Below the pieces are notes generated by a model. It searched no databases. It saw only the letters and a program-made list of their open reading frames with translations, and was not told the origin of the DNA. From assembly GCA_911728455.2 (NCBI GenBank), contig OU452222.1, forward strand, positions 7,276,108 through 7,340,107: 64,000 nt of DNA, in the 5' to 3' direction. The translations under genes were made by a program, and so were the position numbers. Below, one piece after another: positions 11,990-24,462 of this stretch. How positions within the stretch are numbered: the stretch's first letter is position 1; each line of letters opens with the position of its first letter. This DNA comes from Marthasterias glacialis. Its lineage: Eukaryota > Echinodermata > Asteroidea > Forcipulatida > Asteriidae.

Positions 11990-13185
11990 TTGTCAAGTCA
12001 TCTAGCAAGAGAAAGACACGCCAGAGGAAGAAACATGAAGGGGAGAATACAGGAGAAAAGAGAGGAGGAAAGAAAAAGAAACGGGAAAGGAAAGGTGAAA
12101 GGCAAGGCCCACCTAGCCAGCTGGCAAGACCAGGCACTGATGGACCAGCTCTTCCAGGAAGAGAATGACCCTCTGAGGGCAGCCATCCAAGCAAGCATGA
12201 AAGATGCAGGATTGCACATATGGAGATCCTTTGGAGCAGTGGCAGAGATGTCAGACAGTGAGGAAGAGGAGTTCCTCAACCAGGATGTGGCTGAGGCCAG
12301 AGGTGTTTCACCATTTACCATGGCTGCTGAGTGTGGGGAGTATGAGGCAGGAGAGGAAGCAGGGCAATGGGAGGATACAGTGAAGGAAGCAGGGCTGTCA
12401 ACTCCGAAAGCTGCCCCTTTGAACAAAAGAAAGAGGAATACAAAAGCTGCCCCTTTGAATAAAAGAAAGAGGAATACAAAAGTCCAACCAGACTCTGACA
12501 ACGATCCTGATCCCCCACCAGTGTACCCGAGGGACTATCCCCAGACAATCAAGAATGGACCCACCATCATGAGGACATCATGAGGAGAGAACTCAAGGGG
12601 GAAAAACCCAGAGGGACCACCTTCAAGAAGAAGACCTGTCTCATCAAATACTTCCTGAAGTTTTTCCCCTTGGTTCTCTTTTCTTCTATCATTAAATGGA
12701 CCAACCAGAAGCTGTCAGCCAGACGTTTGCCCCAGATTTCCCTGCCAGAGATAAAGGCGTGGTTTGGACTTCACCTACTGATGGGCCTTGTGCAGATAAA
12801 CAATAACAAGGACTACTGGGCATCACATCTAGGGCTGAGGAATTTGCTTATTACCATGAAGAGGCACTGCTTTGACACCCTAAATGAACACCTGCTCTGA
12901 TCCTTCAAGTGACCCAGACCTCTTCCGCGACAAAGCCAATCGCTACAGCACCAAAAGCATCCACTGTACCCCCCTCCCCAATCGCAGTTCTGGTGGCGGG
13001 GTATCCTGTACTTTCTCCTTGACACTACCAAGTCCGGCAAACCCAAGACCATCCAGCGCGAGTACCCAGTGTGTGGTGTCAACCTCTGCCCATGGTAGTG
13101 TTTCATCATTGAAACAGCAACTGTGTTTGAATGCTACTGAATCTTACAACATGTGCAACGCTGTTATAAACTGTTCTGAGCCCTA
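11990..13185 (+). pseudogene. piggyBac-type transposase, broken and internally deleted
   Basis: Cut-and-paste transposase relic. The first frame (11990-12583) has a basic start, an acidic stretch (SDSEEEEF) and a tandem 12-residue duplication (AAPLNKRKRNTK twice). The second frame (12580-12900) has the DDE-superfamily entry region of piggyBac proteins: FFPLVLFSSIIKWTN, ISLPEIKAWFGLHLLMGLV and DYW. Shortly after comes DPDLFRDKANR, as in the DPLYKIRP-type motif. The central catalytic part is missing: the next recognisable piece is FWWRGILYFLLDTTK with a cysteine-rich C-terminus (YPVCGVNLCPW), interrupted by stops and frame changes. TTAA-flanked termini were not found. It is non-autonomous and dead; whether related active copies exist elsewhere cannot be seen here. 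Confidence 0.8.
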
Positions 13186-13229
13186 ACAACAGAAGCAATG
13201 TGCTCACAATGAAATTTACTACAGTGAAA

Positions 13230-13440
13230 CAGTTGTTGGATTTTGATGGGTTGGGTACTGTGTGTTCCCACTCTTCATACTTTATATTAGGCCAAGTGTA
13301 CCTAACCCATCATATTCCAACAGTTGGACTTTAATGAATTACATGTAGGTACTGTTACTGCAAGGGTATTGTTGGAGTTTGATGGATTAGGACAGTGAAC
13401 CAGCAGCCACACCAATCATGTTGGAATTTGATGGATTGAA
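13230..13440. repeat. Cluster of TGTTGGANTTTGATGG motifs beside the piggyBac relic
   Basis: Plus-strand copies at 13233, about 13370 and 13419, a degraded copy at 13322, and one inverted copy (CCCATCATATTCCAACAG) ending at 13323. Spacings are irregular. Confidence 0.6.
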
Positions 13441-13449
13441 GAATGTTAA

Positions 13450-14630
13450 TAGTAAAAAAGCCTGGGAGTTATGTGCACAAACAGCTGAACATTTATTAAC
13501 AAACCTTTTATTTGTTTATTAACAATTTATTTTTGTTTGATAATACATTTAGATAGAAATGTATTAATTACTTTAAAATATATTTATCATTATTACCAAA
13601 CAAGTTAATAACTTATGGTGATCCATTGGTAGTTCTATTTTTCCAAAGGCATAAACAACAAAAAAGAACTCTCCAGGGGTCACTGAGAGAGGCTACATAC
13701 ATATATCTTTTACTGTGCACCTCTTGCCTATCCACATGTTTTTACATTGATCAGTTTGCAGTTCAATTAATTACATTTTGTTAAATTTTATTTTAAATAT
13801 ATTTAAATAAATATATAATAAATATGTACAAATATTTGAGAATCAATTCAACTTGAGTCCAACTGCCAATCCTGTTGAAAGTACACAGTGCTCAAGTGCA
13901 TGTATGTCACAAACCCCTTTGAATATCAGTTGTTCCAATGATTGGTTTTCTATTTATAAGCCATTGTTTCTATGTGGAGTGTTCATCAGCTCTACAATAC
14001 AGCTTTCCCTATAAAGTTTTACTATCTTCATACCCTGTTGAGTATTGTTTTTCCTGTGGGTTTAGTTGTTGGAAGTTAACAAACAAACTAATAAATAATG
14101 CTACACACCAGCATGGAAGGTACATGTACATCCATGCGTACCTTCCAAAGTCAGTTGAAATTGGTTTTTATGCATAGCATTAAAGTACTGCTGAAGGAAC
14201 TCTCAGCCCTTTTTACAAAAACAAAAATTCAATATGCGAGGTCAAATGGTCAGAACAGGTCTTGTCAGGTGCCAACTGTAGGCATGAACCTTAAAAAGAT
14301 TGTCTTTTATTCAACCAGTACAAAATGTAGTTTACACGGACTCTTTAGGTGTCCTCATCTGAAGCAATTGGTAAATATTCAACATTTGTCCTTTCACACT
14401 GAATACCTTTTTTAGTTTTTAACATCGCTGCTTTGCAAAAATAAATGATTTCACAAAACATTGAGATTCATCTTAAAGATAAATTTGTCAATATTGTTGT
14501 CACTTTAAATCATGGTTCATTTTGGGAGTCACATTCCTCGTGTGTTACTGTGAAGTGCACATTTTAGAGGACACGTGGGAGTTTACGTGCTCAACATATT
14601 TTTACATACAATTTGACTCGCAAAATGGCA
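13450..14630. other. Nothing recognisable
   Basis: AT-rich sequence with short chance open frames (for example 13938-14177 and 14098-14415). No family recognised. Confidence 0.5.
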
Positions 14631-14637
14631 GGCCAGA

Positions 14638-14763
14638 GGTGGATTTCACAAAACTAGTCCTATCTTAGGACTAGTCCTAACTTATGACAAGTCATATACG
14701 TTAGGACCAGTTACTCATCCTAACTCGAGATAAGACTAGTCTTAGTGCTTTGTGAAATCCACC
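14638..14763. mobile_element. Palindromic MITE (GGTGGATTTCACAAA family)
   Basis: 126 bp bounded by GGTGGATTTCACAAA and TTTGTGAAATCCACC. Interior repeats ACTAGTC/GACTAGT and TCCTAAC motifs. CCAG lies on both sides and may be a short target duplication. Confidence 0.75.
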
Positions 14764-15000
14764 CCAGGAACAGACATTCGTGTGTGACATCGGTGCATGG
14801 GTTCAATCACCAATCTGTTTTATGCTGCATGAACTAACATGAATAAAGCAATGTATACGATAACTGCTCCCAATTGAGCTTATAAACGCAAGTTAAATAG
14901 CAGCTATAGTTTATGGAAACATGGAAGAATCAGTTAAGGTCACACTACCAGTCTCATGTGTCGTTATGATCTTAAAATGGATCAACAAATTTCAACCTAC

Positions 15001-15223
15001 CTCCTGAGTGGAATTTGTCTTGGTTTGACCCACATGAGTTGAACTGTGGTGTGAAAAAAGCCTCATCACACCGTTGAATCCAAGTTGAATAATATGTTTT
15101 CTCTTTATACAGGGAAGTAAAAGCTGATACATCTTTTTTGAACAAGAACATTGGTGAATCAGAATCCAACAGGTTTTGTAATGCTGCAGGTCTTCTTGGA
15201 TAGCGTCTTCATAACTACCCATT
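15001..15223 (-). CDS. Possible exon, gene unknown (two open frames)
   Basis: Between a TGTGCACAG acceptor and a GTAGGT donor one frame is fully open (GSYEDAIQEDLQHYK...). A second frame in the same interval reads more like a protein (ALQNLLDSDSPMFLFKK, YYSTWIQRCDEAFF), which may mean a decayed coding segment. With these sites it does not join in phase to the candidate at 15500-15727. Confidence 0.25.
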
Positions 15224-15499
15224 CTGTGCACATTGAGGTTGATGTCTGCAAGTCACTGCTTGCAGAAATGATTTGAACGAATGACAAAATTAGCTTCTCT
15301 TAAAAAATTTAGATCATTGCATAGTTCATATTTTGTGTTGTAGAATCATCCAGAACACAATGATGCAGTAGTTTGGCAGTACATGTAAGAACAGATCCTT
15401 GTGTTTGAAAAAGAAGCCATATAAGTTTTAAGGCAATATTAAGAGCCTACCTATACACTATTCACTCTGGGGCCTTGAATTGTTAGCCAAAATACTTAC

Positions 15500-15727
15500 A
15501 CACACTGTAGACAAACCACTAGGTAAAGCCACTTTCTTGACATGAGCACGTCTGTTTGATATGACTGTTGATATCTGATTTGTAGACAACAAAATGCTAA
15601 GCAAATTTAGTCTAGTACATGTGGGTGCATGGGTACAATTTTTAACTACATCATCAGGTAACTTGGGTATGATGACAATATCACATGGTGTTACATATTG
15701 TGAGGATAAATAATATTGTGTGTACAT
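15500..15727 (-). CDS. Possible exon, gene unknown
   Basis: 76 open codons bounded by a good acceptor (AATAATTTTTAG) and a consensus donor (GTAAGT at 15499). The peptide (MYTQYYLSS..., LPDDVVKNC, ISNRRAHVKK) has ordinary composition but no family I recognise. It starts with ATG immediately after the acceptor. It could be a real exon of an unknown minus-strand gene or a decayed repeat. Confidence 0.35.
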
Positions 15728-16804
15728 CTAAAAATTATTTCAATTGTTTGAAATCCCAATAATGTACACTTTGTGGGATTAAGATTGTAAATAGTGATTA
15801 AAGAGTTGATTTGTATTGTATCTTGCATGGACAGACATAGTTGTATTGTGAGTAGGTAACATATATACAAACTTCACAATACCCAGTACTACATGTATTT
15901 TTGACTGTACATGTACATGTGCTGTACTTTATAATTGAACAATTGTAAACACTGAAAATGTTTACTCAATATATGTCTGAATGCTTTTGATAAGTCCATT
16001 GTTAAACTGTAGCGTTGGTTTTGAAACTAATCATGTGAATTTGGACTCATTGGAGGATGAAATACATGAGATAGCCTACATGTAAATTGACTGCAAGTGG
16101 CTCAATTATGCACACTTCTCCAAATGGGTACACCCATCTTAAATGGCATAATAAGGCCATTGTGCCCCCAAATCATGCAGCAGAAGATGATAAGATCTTA
16201 AAAAAACATGATAGCACAAAGTGTTGGACACCACTCTGTATGATGGTAATGCTATGGTAATACACTAATAGATTTATTTAGATATCAATTAATTCATTAT
16301 TTTCATTAAAATTATACAAAATTGAACTTAGAAGCTGTACTATTATTGTAAAATATTTATCAGGAATGGTAGCATTATTTTGACAAGGCGAGATGGGTAA
16401 TAGATACTGTGAGGGGCCTTAGGATACCATCATGTGACACATTCATGATAGGACAATGATCATCTTTGGGCGGTTGAAGGGGGATAGTCACATCGGATTT
16501 GTTTTGTACTCAAATACAAATACAACAATAAAAGACATGGAAAGGACTAAAATGAAGACAGCAAAAACAGAGTGGTTACTACAGAAAGAAAGACTGCAAG
16601 TTGTAGTGAGCTCTGCAGTGATATAGATTTTCCCATGATAGGTTACTTAAATAATCTATTCCTCATTTTAGGGACATTATTTCTAAAATGAGGGGGGTTT
16701 TTGTGTTGAAGTATTAATTACCTTTTACTGTACTGCGGGGTTTGATAAGGGATGATTTGCGAGACATTTGATATGGGGATTGAAATTAATTGGTAACATA
16801 TTAC

Positions 16805-17702
16805 TAAAGGAATAAGACTGTGGCGACGAGGTCTTAAACGACTGATTAAAACCGGCAGGGTCCTTTATCTCATGAGTACTACCCTGCAAGGTTTTAAATG
16901 GCTGGTTAAGACACAGTCACCACTCTTTTTACCCCATTCATAAATGCCCTTTTTGCTGAAAAAGCTTAATAATGTAGGAAAATCTGTTAAACTTTTCTGT
17001 TTTATAAATGTTCAATTCCTGTCATGTCCTCAGGCTGTTTTGGTAGGGTTCAGATAGCATGCAACGCTCAACGATTGTGCTTACATCTAGTACCGGTATG
17101 TGTTGATTGTGTTACGCATAGATGAGCACCTTCGTAATATAGTGCACCACCACATGTATGGCTATGATATGAGTTCACAGCTCTAGCTATGTCTCTATCA
17201 GCCATTTAAAAACCAGACTTTTTAAACGGTCATGTGACCACATTTCAACCAATATAGAACTGCCTAAACTGTCTGGAGTATTTATGAATAAGGGAATAAA
17301 ACAGTGCTAACCGAGAACTTAAACGGCTGTTTAAGACTGAGTCACTACTCTTTTATTCCCATTCATAAATGACCTTTTTGTTAAAAAGCGTAATAGTGTA
17401 GGAAAATTCGTGAAGATTTTCTGTTTTTTAAATATATTTTTAAATTCCTAATTTGTCCTCAGGCTCCATTTCGCGAAGGGTCAAATTGCATGTGACGCTC
17501 AACTATTGTGGGTACGCACGCGTACAATGCATACTGGTATGGATTGCATTGATTGGGCTGTGCATAAACTAGTGTCTGCGTAAGTATCATTGCTGACTGG
17601 TTATAAAACACTCGGACATGTCTTTATCAGCTGTTTAAACACCCCCATGTGACATACTCTCGACCAATCAGAGTGGGTAAACTGTCTGGGTTATGTAGGA
17701 AT
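16805..17702 (+). repeat. Diverged direct tandem duplication, unit about 450 bp
   Basis: Both halves contain, in order: GGAATAA near the start, an ACTTAAACGGCTG-like block, CATTCATAAATG, GTCCTCAGGCT, ACGCTCAAC, CTTTATCAG or CTCTATCAG, CATGTGAC and TAAACTGTCTGG. Roughly 25-30% diverged by eye. No open frame. Confidence 0.75.
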
Positions 17703-17709
17703 GTATGTT

Positions 17710-20700
17710 TAAAATGATACATGAATTCCAAGGCTACAAAAAAAGGGTGAGTTCATTATGTTCCAGATAACGAGCTTTAGTAATAAGCTCAAGTAACAAA
17801 ACAAATGGCTTACACCTGCTTCAGTCTTTAATCTACTCTGTGCATTTTCTTTATATAAGAGGAAATAATGTCATCAGAAGTTTCATAAAATATAATGTGT
17901 AATTACACACTATATTTTGGTCACATGGGAAAAATTGCAGGACAACCAAGATAATGACAAGAAACATGATATTCCATGGTCATTTCTTTGTCATTCAATG
18001 TTATACCATTTTCTAGGATATTCCAGAACAAACTTTTGTTTCTACATGTATTTGCAGTTACCGTATCTCTTATTTTAGATGTAATAACTAATATGCAAAC
18101 ATTTATTAAAATACCTTGACCATGTCGACAATTTTGGTAGTAGTTGATACTTATACTGTTTAAAATTATTGGGAAAATTGTATAGAAGTAATTGATGGAA
18201 ATTTAATTATTCATTGCAATATATGTTGTCATAAACAATTTGTGATTGCAATTTCCTTTCCCTTTTAAGATAATGTAATTATCTATTTGTTATAAGATGT
18301 GGACCATATTTATTTGAAAAGTGTTGGATTCTTTGCTGACAGTATGTGTTGTTTCAGTCATTGCACTAATAAGCTCACTTGATAACTCTACCTTCCTGTC
18401 AATTGCTATAGGAGTTTTGATATTAAATAATGTAGATATACAAGACAAATTTAAAACTATTAAGTCAAGTACATACATGTACTCTGATAGAGAACAAGAA
18501 CTACATCAATTTTATAAAGACTTTGTGCTTGTGTGTGTCCCATAATTAGATTAAATCTGTGGTCAGGCACAAAAAAGTTTGAAGATCTTTTTTAAGCATA
18601 ATAAATTGTTATTACTGTTTTTATTTATTTATTTTTTTAATGTTTTTTTTAATAAACAGTTAGCAGAGATAAACAATCTAGCCTAAAGAAGGATATCGTT
18701 GTGTGCTTGGAAGAAGGTCATACAGCCTTATGACCTTTTTCCGGGCGCACAAATAACAATGTGCTGAAGGTCACAATCAATAATGTGACTCTTTTGAAGA
18801 AATGTGGGGTGTGACTGTTGAATATTTGTTGCTAGAATTACCCCCAAACAGGTTTTTCTATTTCCATGGGAAATGTAACTTTCCCGTAATGACTTACAAA
18901 TAACAGAAAAAAACTTTCAGACTCAGTTTTCTCAAAAAACAGTTGTGTACAGAAATGCTTACGACCTTTTGCCCGTCACACTTTCGTTACCACCTTATGC
19001 CGGGCACTCGACGATATATTGACTGTCTGATGTTGAACATGCAATATCTGTCTATTTTACCCCAAAGAAATGAAGATATTGGCAGTTATACTTCCAAGCA
19101 TTATATCTCAACCTTATGTTTTAAAATATTTTGTTTCAAATGGGAATTTGTTATTGTTTTATTTTTTAATTTACCTCTATTTAAAGAAACTAACATCTAC
19201 AGTACATGTTTAGCACAAATGCTTAGCACAACCTGTGTACTATCTGTAGCTGGTATGAGCCAGTAGCTTCAAAAACTTTGTCTTTGAGTCATCTCATCAA
19301 CAGCATCATTAATATTGGCTCAAAACCCCAATGTCTGATCCAACAAAGATCAGTGGTTTCATGCTTTAGTAGGTAAGGCTTTTTTCTAGGCATGATATCA
19401 CTGGTAATTGGTAAATCCAAATGTCACTTTTCCTTTTTGATAATAATACAAATGCTCTTGGAATGTTCTCTTGGGTGTAGGGTTGTTCAAAAACTGATGC
19501 CTAAAGGGTTTTCTTTTTTGTTATACATGTACAAAGAAACAGTCGTCATAACTTTATATGGAAAAGCAATTATTTTATGATCCGGTACAGCTTAAAATTT
19601 ATTATTTAAATAAAATCAAACACTTGTATGAATTTGTTTTTGTTTTATTTGGGTGGGTAGGGGGGGGGGCTGATCATCCATAGGATCATTCTCCATGATT
19701 TTTCATGCAGTGACAAAATAAATTTGGTCTCATAATGGCTAATTTATAAAAAAAAAAATACAAAATAAAAATAAGTAAAATGAGAACAAAATGATCTATC
19801 ATGATCCCCCCTTTGTTTTCTTGTCACTTACTGATTTTCTTCCCAAAAGAAAACAAAAGAGGGAAAAACACTAACAGTTCCAACCACCTTGCCTCAAAAG
19901 ATAATCTAAGGCTGAGAATGCAGCAGAGAATCTTAATCTTCACAATTTTTACAGACCCTTCTGGTAGGCTACATGTACGCGATGTAAAAAGAGATCACTA
20001 CTTGATTACTCTGAATGGCTCCAAATCATCACATTCAACAGTTTTCCAGGGCCTCTTATTTTTGCCAAACATGTTTTTTACTTTAAAGATGTAAGAGGGA
20101 AAACATCCAAACTACTCTTGCATGAAGATGACTTAAAAAGGCATCACCTTCAAACAGGACCTAGAGCAGGACCTGGTCCCAGCTTTACACTGTATCAAAT
20201 TACTGATAGTCGAGTAGGGGCCAAGCACTTTCAGGTACTTGATGTGTACACATACAATACTCCAACACCAAGCATAAGTAAAACTGTGATGGACCTGCAG
20301 TGACATCACAAATTAGAAAAAAAAATCATGTTTTTTTTTCATTTTATACTTGTTGCACAACATATGCACTTATATGTGGATATATTTCCTTTTGTCTGTA
20401 ATATTTGTCATGCTGCAAATTTGATCTCGTATATGTGCTTGAAGATCTTGTTTATATTCCTGTTGTCATGAATTTTGTTGCATACTGTGTCAAATACCTT
20501 AAGGGTGGCATCAAGAATAATTGTAAAATAACCTGGGGAGCTTTCAGAGGGTGTCTGGATAGGAAGGCATTTAAGAGGTTTAAAACGATGCCTGCTGCAT
20601 AGAAACGTCGGGAAAATAAACATCCTGAGTTGCTGTATCAGTCACTACAAAGGTATCAATGCAACAAAATTCACAATTTAAAAATACATTCACAAAATTC

Positions 20701-20800
20701 AGAAATACATGTATATGCACATATTCTGAAATATTGCAAATATATCTACACATGATTTGCACTGTTTCTTGAGGGCCACTACATACATGTAAAGCAGCTT
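17710..20800. other. Nothing recognisable
   Basis: AT-rich; chance open frames at 18943-19266 and 19801-20303. No conserved motif or credible exon found. Confidence 0.45.
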
Positions 20801-20815
20801 TTCTGTTGAAGACAT

Positions 20816-20929
20816 TCCTGTTGGTAAGTGATGACGTTTTGGAGCCGGAAGTGCAATGTGAACAAATGATATACATACATTCGTTACACTGCACTTACGA
20901 CTCCAAAACAACATCACTTACCAACAGGA
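20816..20929. mobile_element. Foldback element, about 48-bp arms
   Basis: Arms start TCCTGTTGGTAAGTGATG and end CATCACTTACCAACAGGA; the arms continue through TTTTGGAG/CTCCAAAA and AGTGCA/TGCACT to a short centre near 20870. Confidence 0.75.
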
Positions 20930-22089
20930 TAAGAGGCATAAACTGACAAAAATTCCTAGTTATTACACCCACCAGTCCTTTTTTAGAACTATCGTAACTC
21001 ATTATACAGTCATTATTGAAATGGTGTTGCCATAAAACCTTTTAAGCTGTATTATACTTTTGTCCTGTCATATTATATAAATATGTCACACATTTACACA
21101 GATATCTGCACCATTCACAGAAGCATCAGGTGTGTATTTACTTTTACATTGCACACTAGGCTACACAACTGATATACAATTGACTTTTACACGTGTTTAA
21201 CGTTTTTTAGGGGTAACCTGTGAGGTCATATGACTTGGAAAAGTAATGTACCTGTTCATGTAATTGTAATAATACATAATGCATGAGAAAGCGAAGCCAT
21301 GATTGAACTGACCTCAAGGTTTTGATAAATCTCTGTTGATTACACAATTGTCACTTGTAAAGAGTGTTACCTTGACTTTAAAGCAGCCCACTTGTCACCA
21401 TTACCCGACGACTGTTTCTGTGGCACAAAGCGATCATGTACCCGTACCTAGTTCACATACAATGCGTGTGCCGGTCAAAGGTGATCTTTTGTGGCACGAA
21501 TTTGTTCGTGTGCGTTGATGAGTGGGCGTCTTTAAGCTTGATGCTTTACACAGAAAGGCGGAATGCAGCTTTTACATCAATAAACATTTGATTTACATCT
21601 CTAAAATAAGGATTACCTGCAAGTGTTATTTACAAACTTTTATTTTTGTTAGAAAAGAGAAAGCTCATAAAACATTGATCGACCTTAATCAAAATTCATA
21701 CTTTCAAAAAAGGTTAGGAATTATGACTTGGAGCAAAAAGTTATGTCATAATTCATTCAGAGAAAAATAAATAAATGAATCAAACATTTAAATAAATGTC
21801 ATAATAACAAACACACATGTAATAAAGTTCAATTCAATTCAAATTATTAAATTACACGTATGATACACTGATTGGTAATGATATTTCACCTGTAAGCTAC
21901 AGCTATCCCCTGCCATTGCCACATCGTCCCCAACACTGACATCCTCAAACAATGTAACAATGAGATTGAGACCTTTGTCATGGCAACATCATGATGATGG
22001 TTTGGTCACCATGAGAAGACTCCTAAAACTATCTTCTATAGCCAATTGCAGAAGACTGGGAATTCGATGGTAGGGTTCACAAGCTTTTG

Positions 22090-22390
22090 GCAGTGCACAC
22101 ATTAGTGACATGGGCTATTCCGATGGCCTCTTGACTGGTATCAGTAAGAACCTAGAAAAGAGGCTCCAAAATCTTCAAAAGACTGCCACAAGATGAATTC
22201 TAACTAAACGCTATAAATATGAATTATCAGACCTGATCTCTGAGTCCTGAACTTCAAATCTCTCAAAGCATCAACTTCAAGGTTATCATTCTAATTTTCA
22301 AAGCACACCATAAACAATCCCCAAAGTGTATTATAGACATGCTCAAAATAAGATCTCAATCGAGACAACTTCCAAAGAGGAAGCTATAAA
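22090..22390 (+). pseudogene. LINE reverse transcriptase C-terminal scrap
   Basis: Frame pieces GYSDGLLTGI, KRLQNLQKTATR and, in another frame, KVIILIFKAHHKQSPKCI match the thumb region of CR1/L2-type elements. Multiple lesions. Followed by the duplicated repeat at 22380-22620. Confidence 0.6.
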
Positions 22391-22620
22391 TTTCAAAAAG
22401 CATATCTCCTGTGCCAAATGTCGTACAGTCATAATCTTTATACCATTTATAGCTTACATCAAACTAGACATTTGGATATTAGGCATAACCCCACTTTGAC
22501 CTTTACTTCTGGTCGAAAGAAGAAGCTCTAAATAAAACAAAATCATCTCCTGAGCCAATTGTCATCAAGTCATAATCTTTGTACTGTGTAGGCTCATTTT
22601 AAAGTTCTGGAGTGTTTAAA
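22380..22620 (+). repeat. Two-copy tandem repeat, unit about 150 bp
   Basis: GAAGCT(A/C)TAAA, ATCTCCTG(T/A)GCCAA, AGTCATAATCTTT occur in the same order twice, about 150 bp apart. Confidence 0.6.
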
Positions 22621-22679
22621 CAAAGAAAAACAACCTTGGAACAGCTATGTGTTTGTTCACAAACACCTAATGTCTAGTT

Positions 22680-24360
22680 GTATGTTTTTTCTATGCAGTG
22701 TAACACTTGTCTGGAACAAACTTTGTTCAGTAGTACAAGTGTAAATCAAGGTAATTTAAGACTAAAAGATTTTCCTAAATTTACTGATTGCTTTTAATTT
22801 CTCTAATATGCAAATTGATTTACTTAGGATGACACATGTAAGTTTTACCAATCCAATATAAACCATAGTCTCGCAAGTGTATTCAAATGGGACCTGTTAC
22901 CCAAGGTTCACAAAATGTTTGAATACGCGTAATATAAACTGGCATGGTCTTTTGTCAGTTCTCCCAATTTAAAAAATATGTATCCAAAGTGAGGCTGTGG
23001 ATAGAAATGGGTGACTTTTGAACGATCGTCTTTCACAGTTCTTACTAGTAGTACGCACGCTCAGTACTACACACACTGCACTGAGCATGTGCGTGCATGC
23101 TCAGAACTGTCAAGGCGCTTACATGACCATTGTGTCTGCTGCTGCCAGCATCTCAAAAGTCTCCAATTGGAGGAGTAACACACTTTATTTACTTTAGGGA
23201 CATTCACAGTACTGTAGTGTGGTCAAAGGTATGGTGAAAGACCTTTGGAGCACATTCCATGGTAAGATCTGTAGAAAAGGCTCATTTAAACAGAGACAGA
23301 CAAGCTAAATCCTGACCCATTAAGTTGGTATTGGGCAAAAGGGCTTGATATGATGAATACTCCTAGAACCAGATGAAGAAGTTGATACTCTATACATGTT
23401 GCTGATTCTAATGATAATGGCAATGTTGATTATGGTGATAATGATGATGGTGACTGTAATGATGATGATACCTCTGATGAACTGGCTGCACATTGACTTG
23501 ATTTGACTAATAAAGAAGAAACAAATTGACACAATTAACTTAACCTTAGCAGTGACCTAGTTTCATTTTTTAGTGTATTAAATGTGTGTAATAGCAAGCA
23601 TAATATGAGATGTAGATGACTAATTTCTTTAGAAATTGCAAATAACATTTTTTAGAAACATTAACTGCAGTCAATGATTTAATTCTACAAGTTTCTTCTT
23701 TATAACCCACGGTACTGGATCAAGTATCAAAAGTTGCTGTAAGCAACTTTGAATCATAAAAAATGATCACGGATAACTGATGAAACAAGAAACATTCAAC
23801 GTTTCTAACCATCTGGTCACCTTATACTCACTATCAGTGTCAAGTAGCCCAGACAGTTGTTTACTTTAAGATCCCAATGAAAGTGGGGTTTAAAATTAAG
23901 AATTTTTCTAATGGGACTTTCACTTAATGAAGTTTCTTTGTGCCAGTGGTTCTTTCAAAGAAAAATGATTCCAACAATTCTGAGAAAATAATTGGTCAGG
24001 CTGGATAGGGAAAAAGGAAGAATCCCGGCAGCAACTGAATAAGTGCCATTACCATTTATTGTTTTATCTATCACGTGACTATCTCTGTCATTGTCTAAAA
24101 AATTTTTTAAATGCACTATAAACACTTGTTGTATAGACTAATTATATTTATCTAAGGGTAATTTCTTATTGATGGTGATGAACTTTAAGATACAGACATT
24201 TCATCAACCCACCCTACATCAAAGGGGAGAGTTGCGCAGGCTCTCTAAAATGTTCTTTTCAGACAGGAATACAAAGGGAAAGTGAATAAAAGATTTTTAA
24301 AAACTATTTCTAAAAGGGTCTCTCTCCAAACAATTTCCCATATCTTTCCTCATTGTTTAA
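22680..24360. other. No assigned gene; may include DOK 3' UTR
   Basis: Holds a GAT-rich tract (23410-23480) that reads as an acidic peptide on the plus strand ending DELAAH and a stop. It is low complexity and I do not call it a gene. DOK 3' UTR would lie at the right-hand end if the last exon is correct. Confidence 0.4.
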
Positions 24361-24373
24361 AGTCTCAGAAATT

Positions 24374-24462
24374 TCACCTCATACATCCGCTGCAAATGTT
24401 AACATCGGTCTCAAACAAGAGTTGTAGATTGGGAGTTTGAGATGCCTCAAGAAGGCTACATT
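24374..24462 (-). CDS. DOK5-like: Possible last DOK exon
   Basis: After a TTTGCTTACCAG acceptor, a phase-1 frame compatible with exon 6 runs 29 codons to a TGA at 24376-24374. It would bring the protein close to normal family length. The acceptor is only moderate and the sequence has no recognised similarity. Confidence 0.3.

Noticed and set aside
23400..23495. Acidic C-terminal exon (GAT-rich, ending DELAAH)
   Set aside because: Low-complexity GAT repeat with an upstream stop in frame and no clear acceptor.
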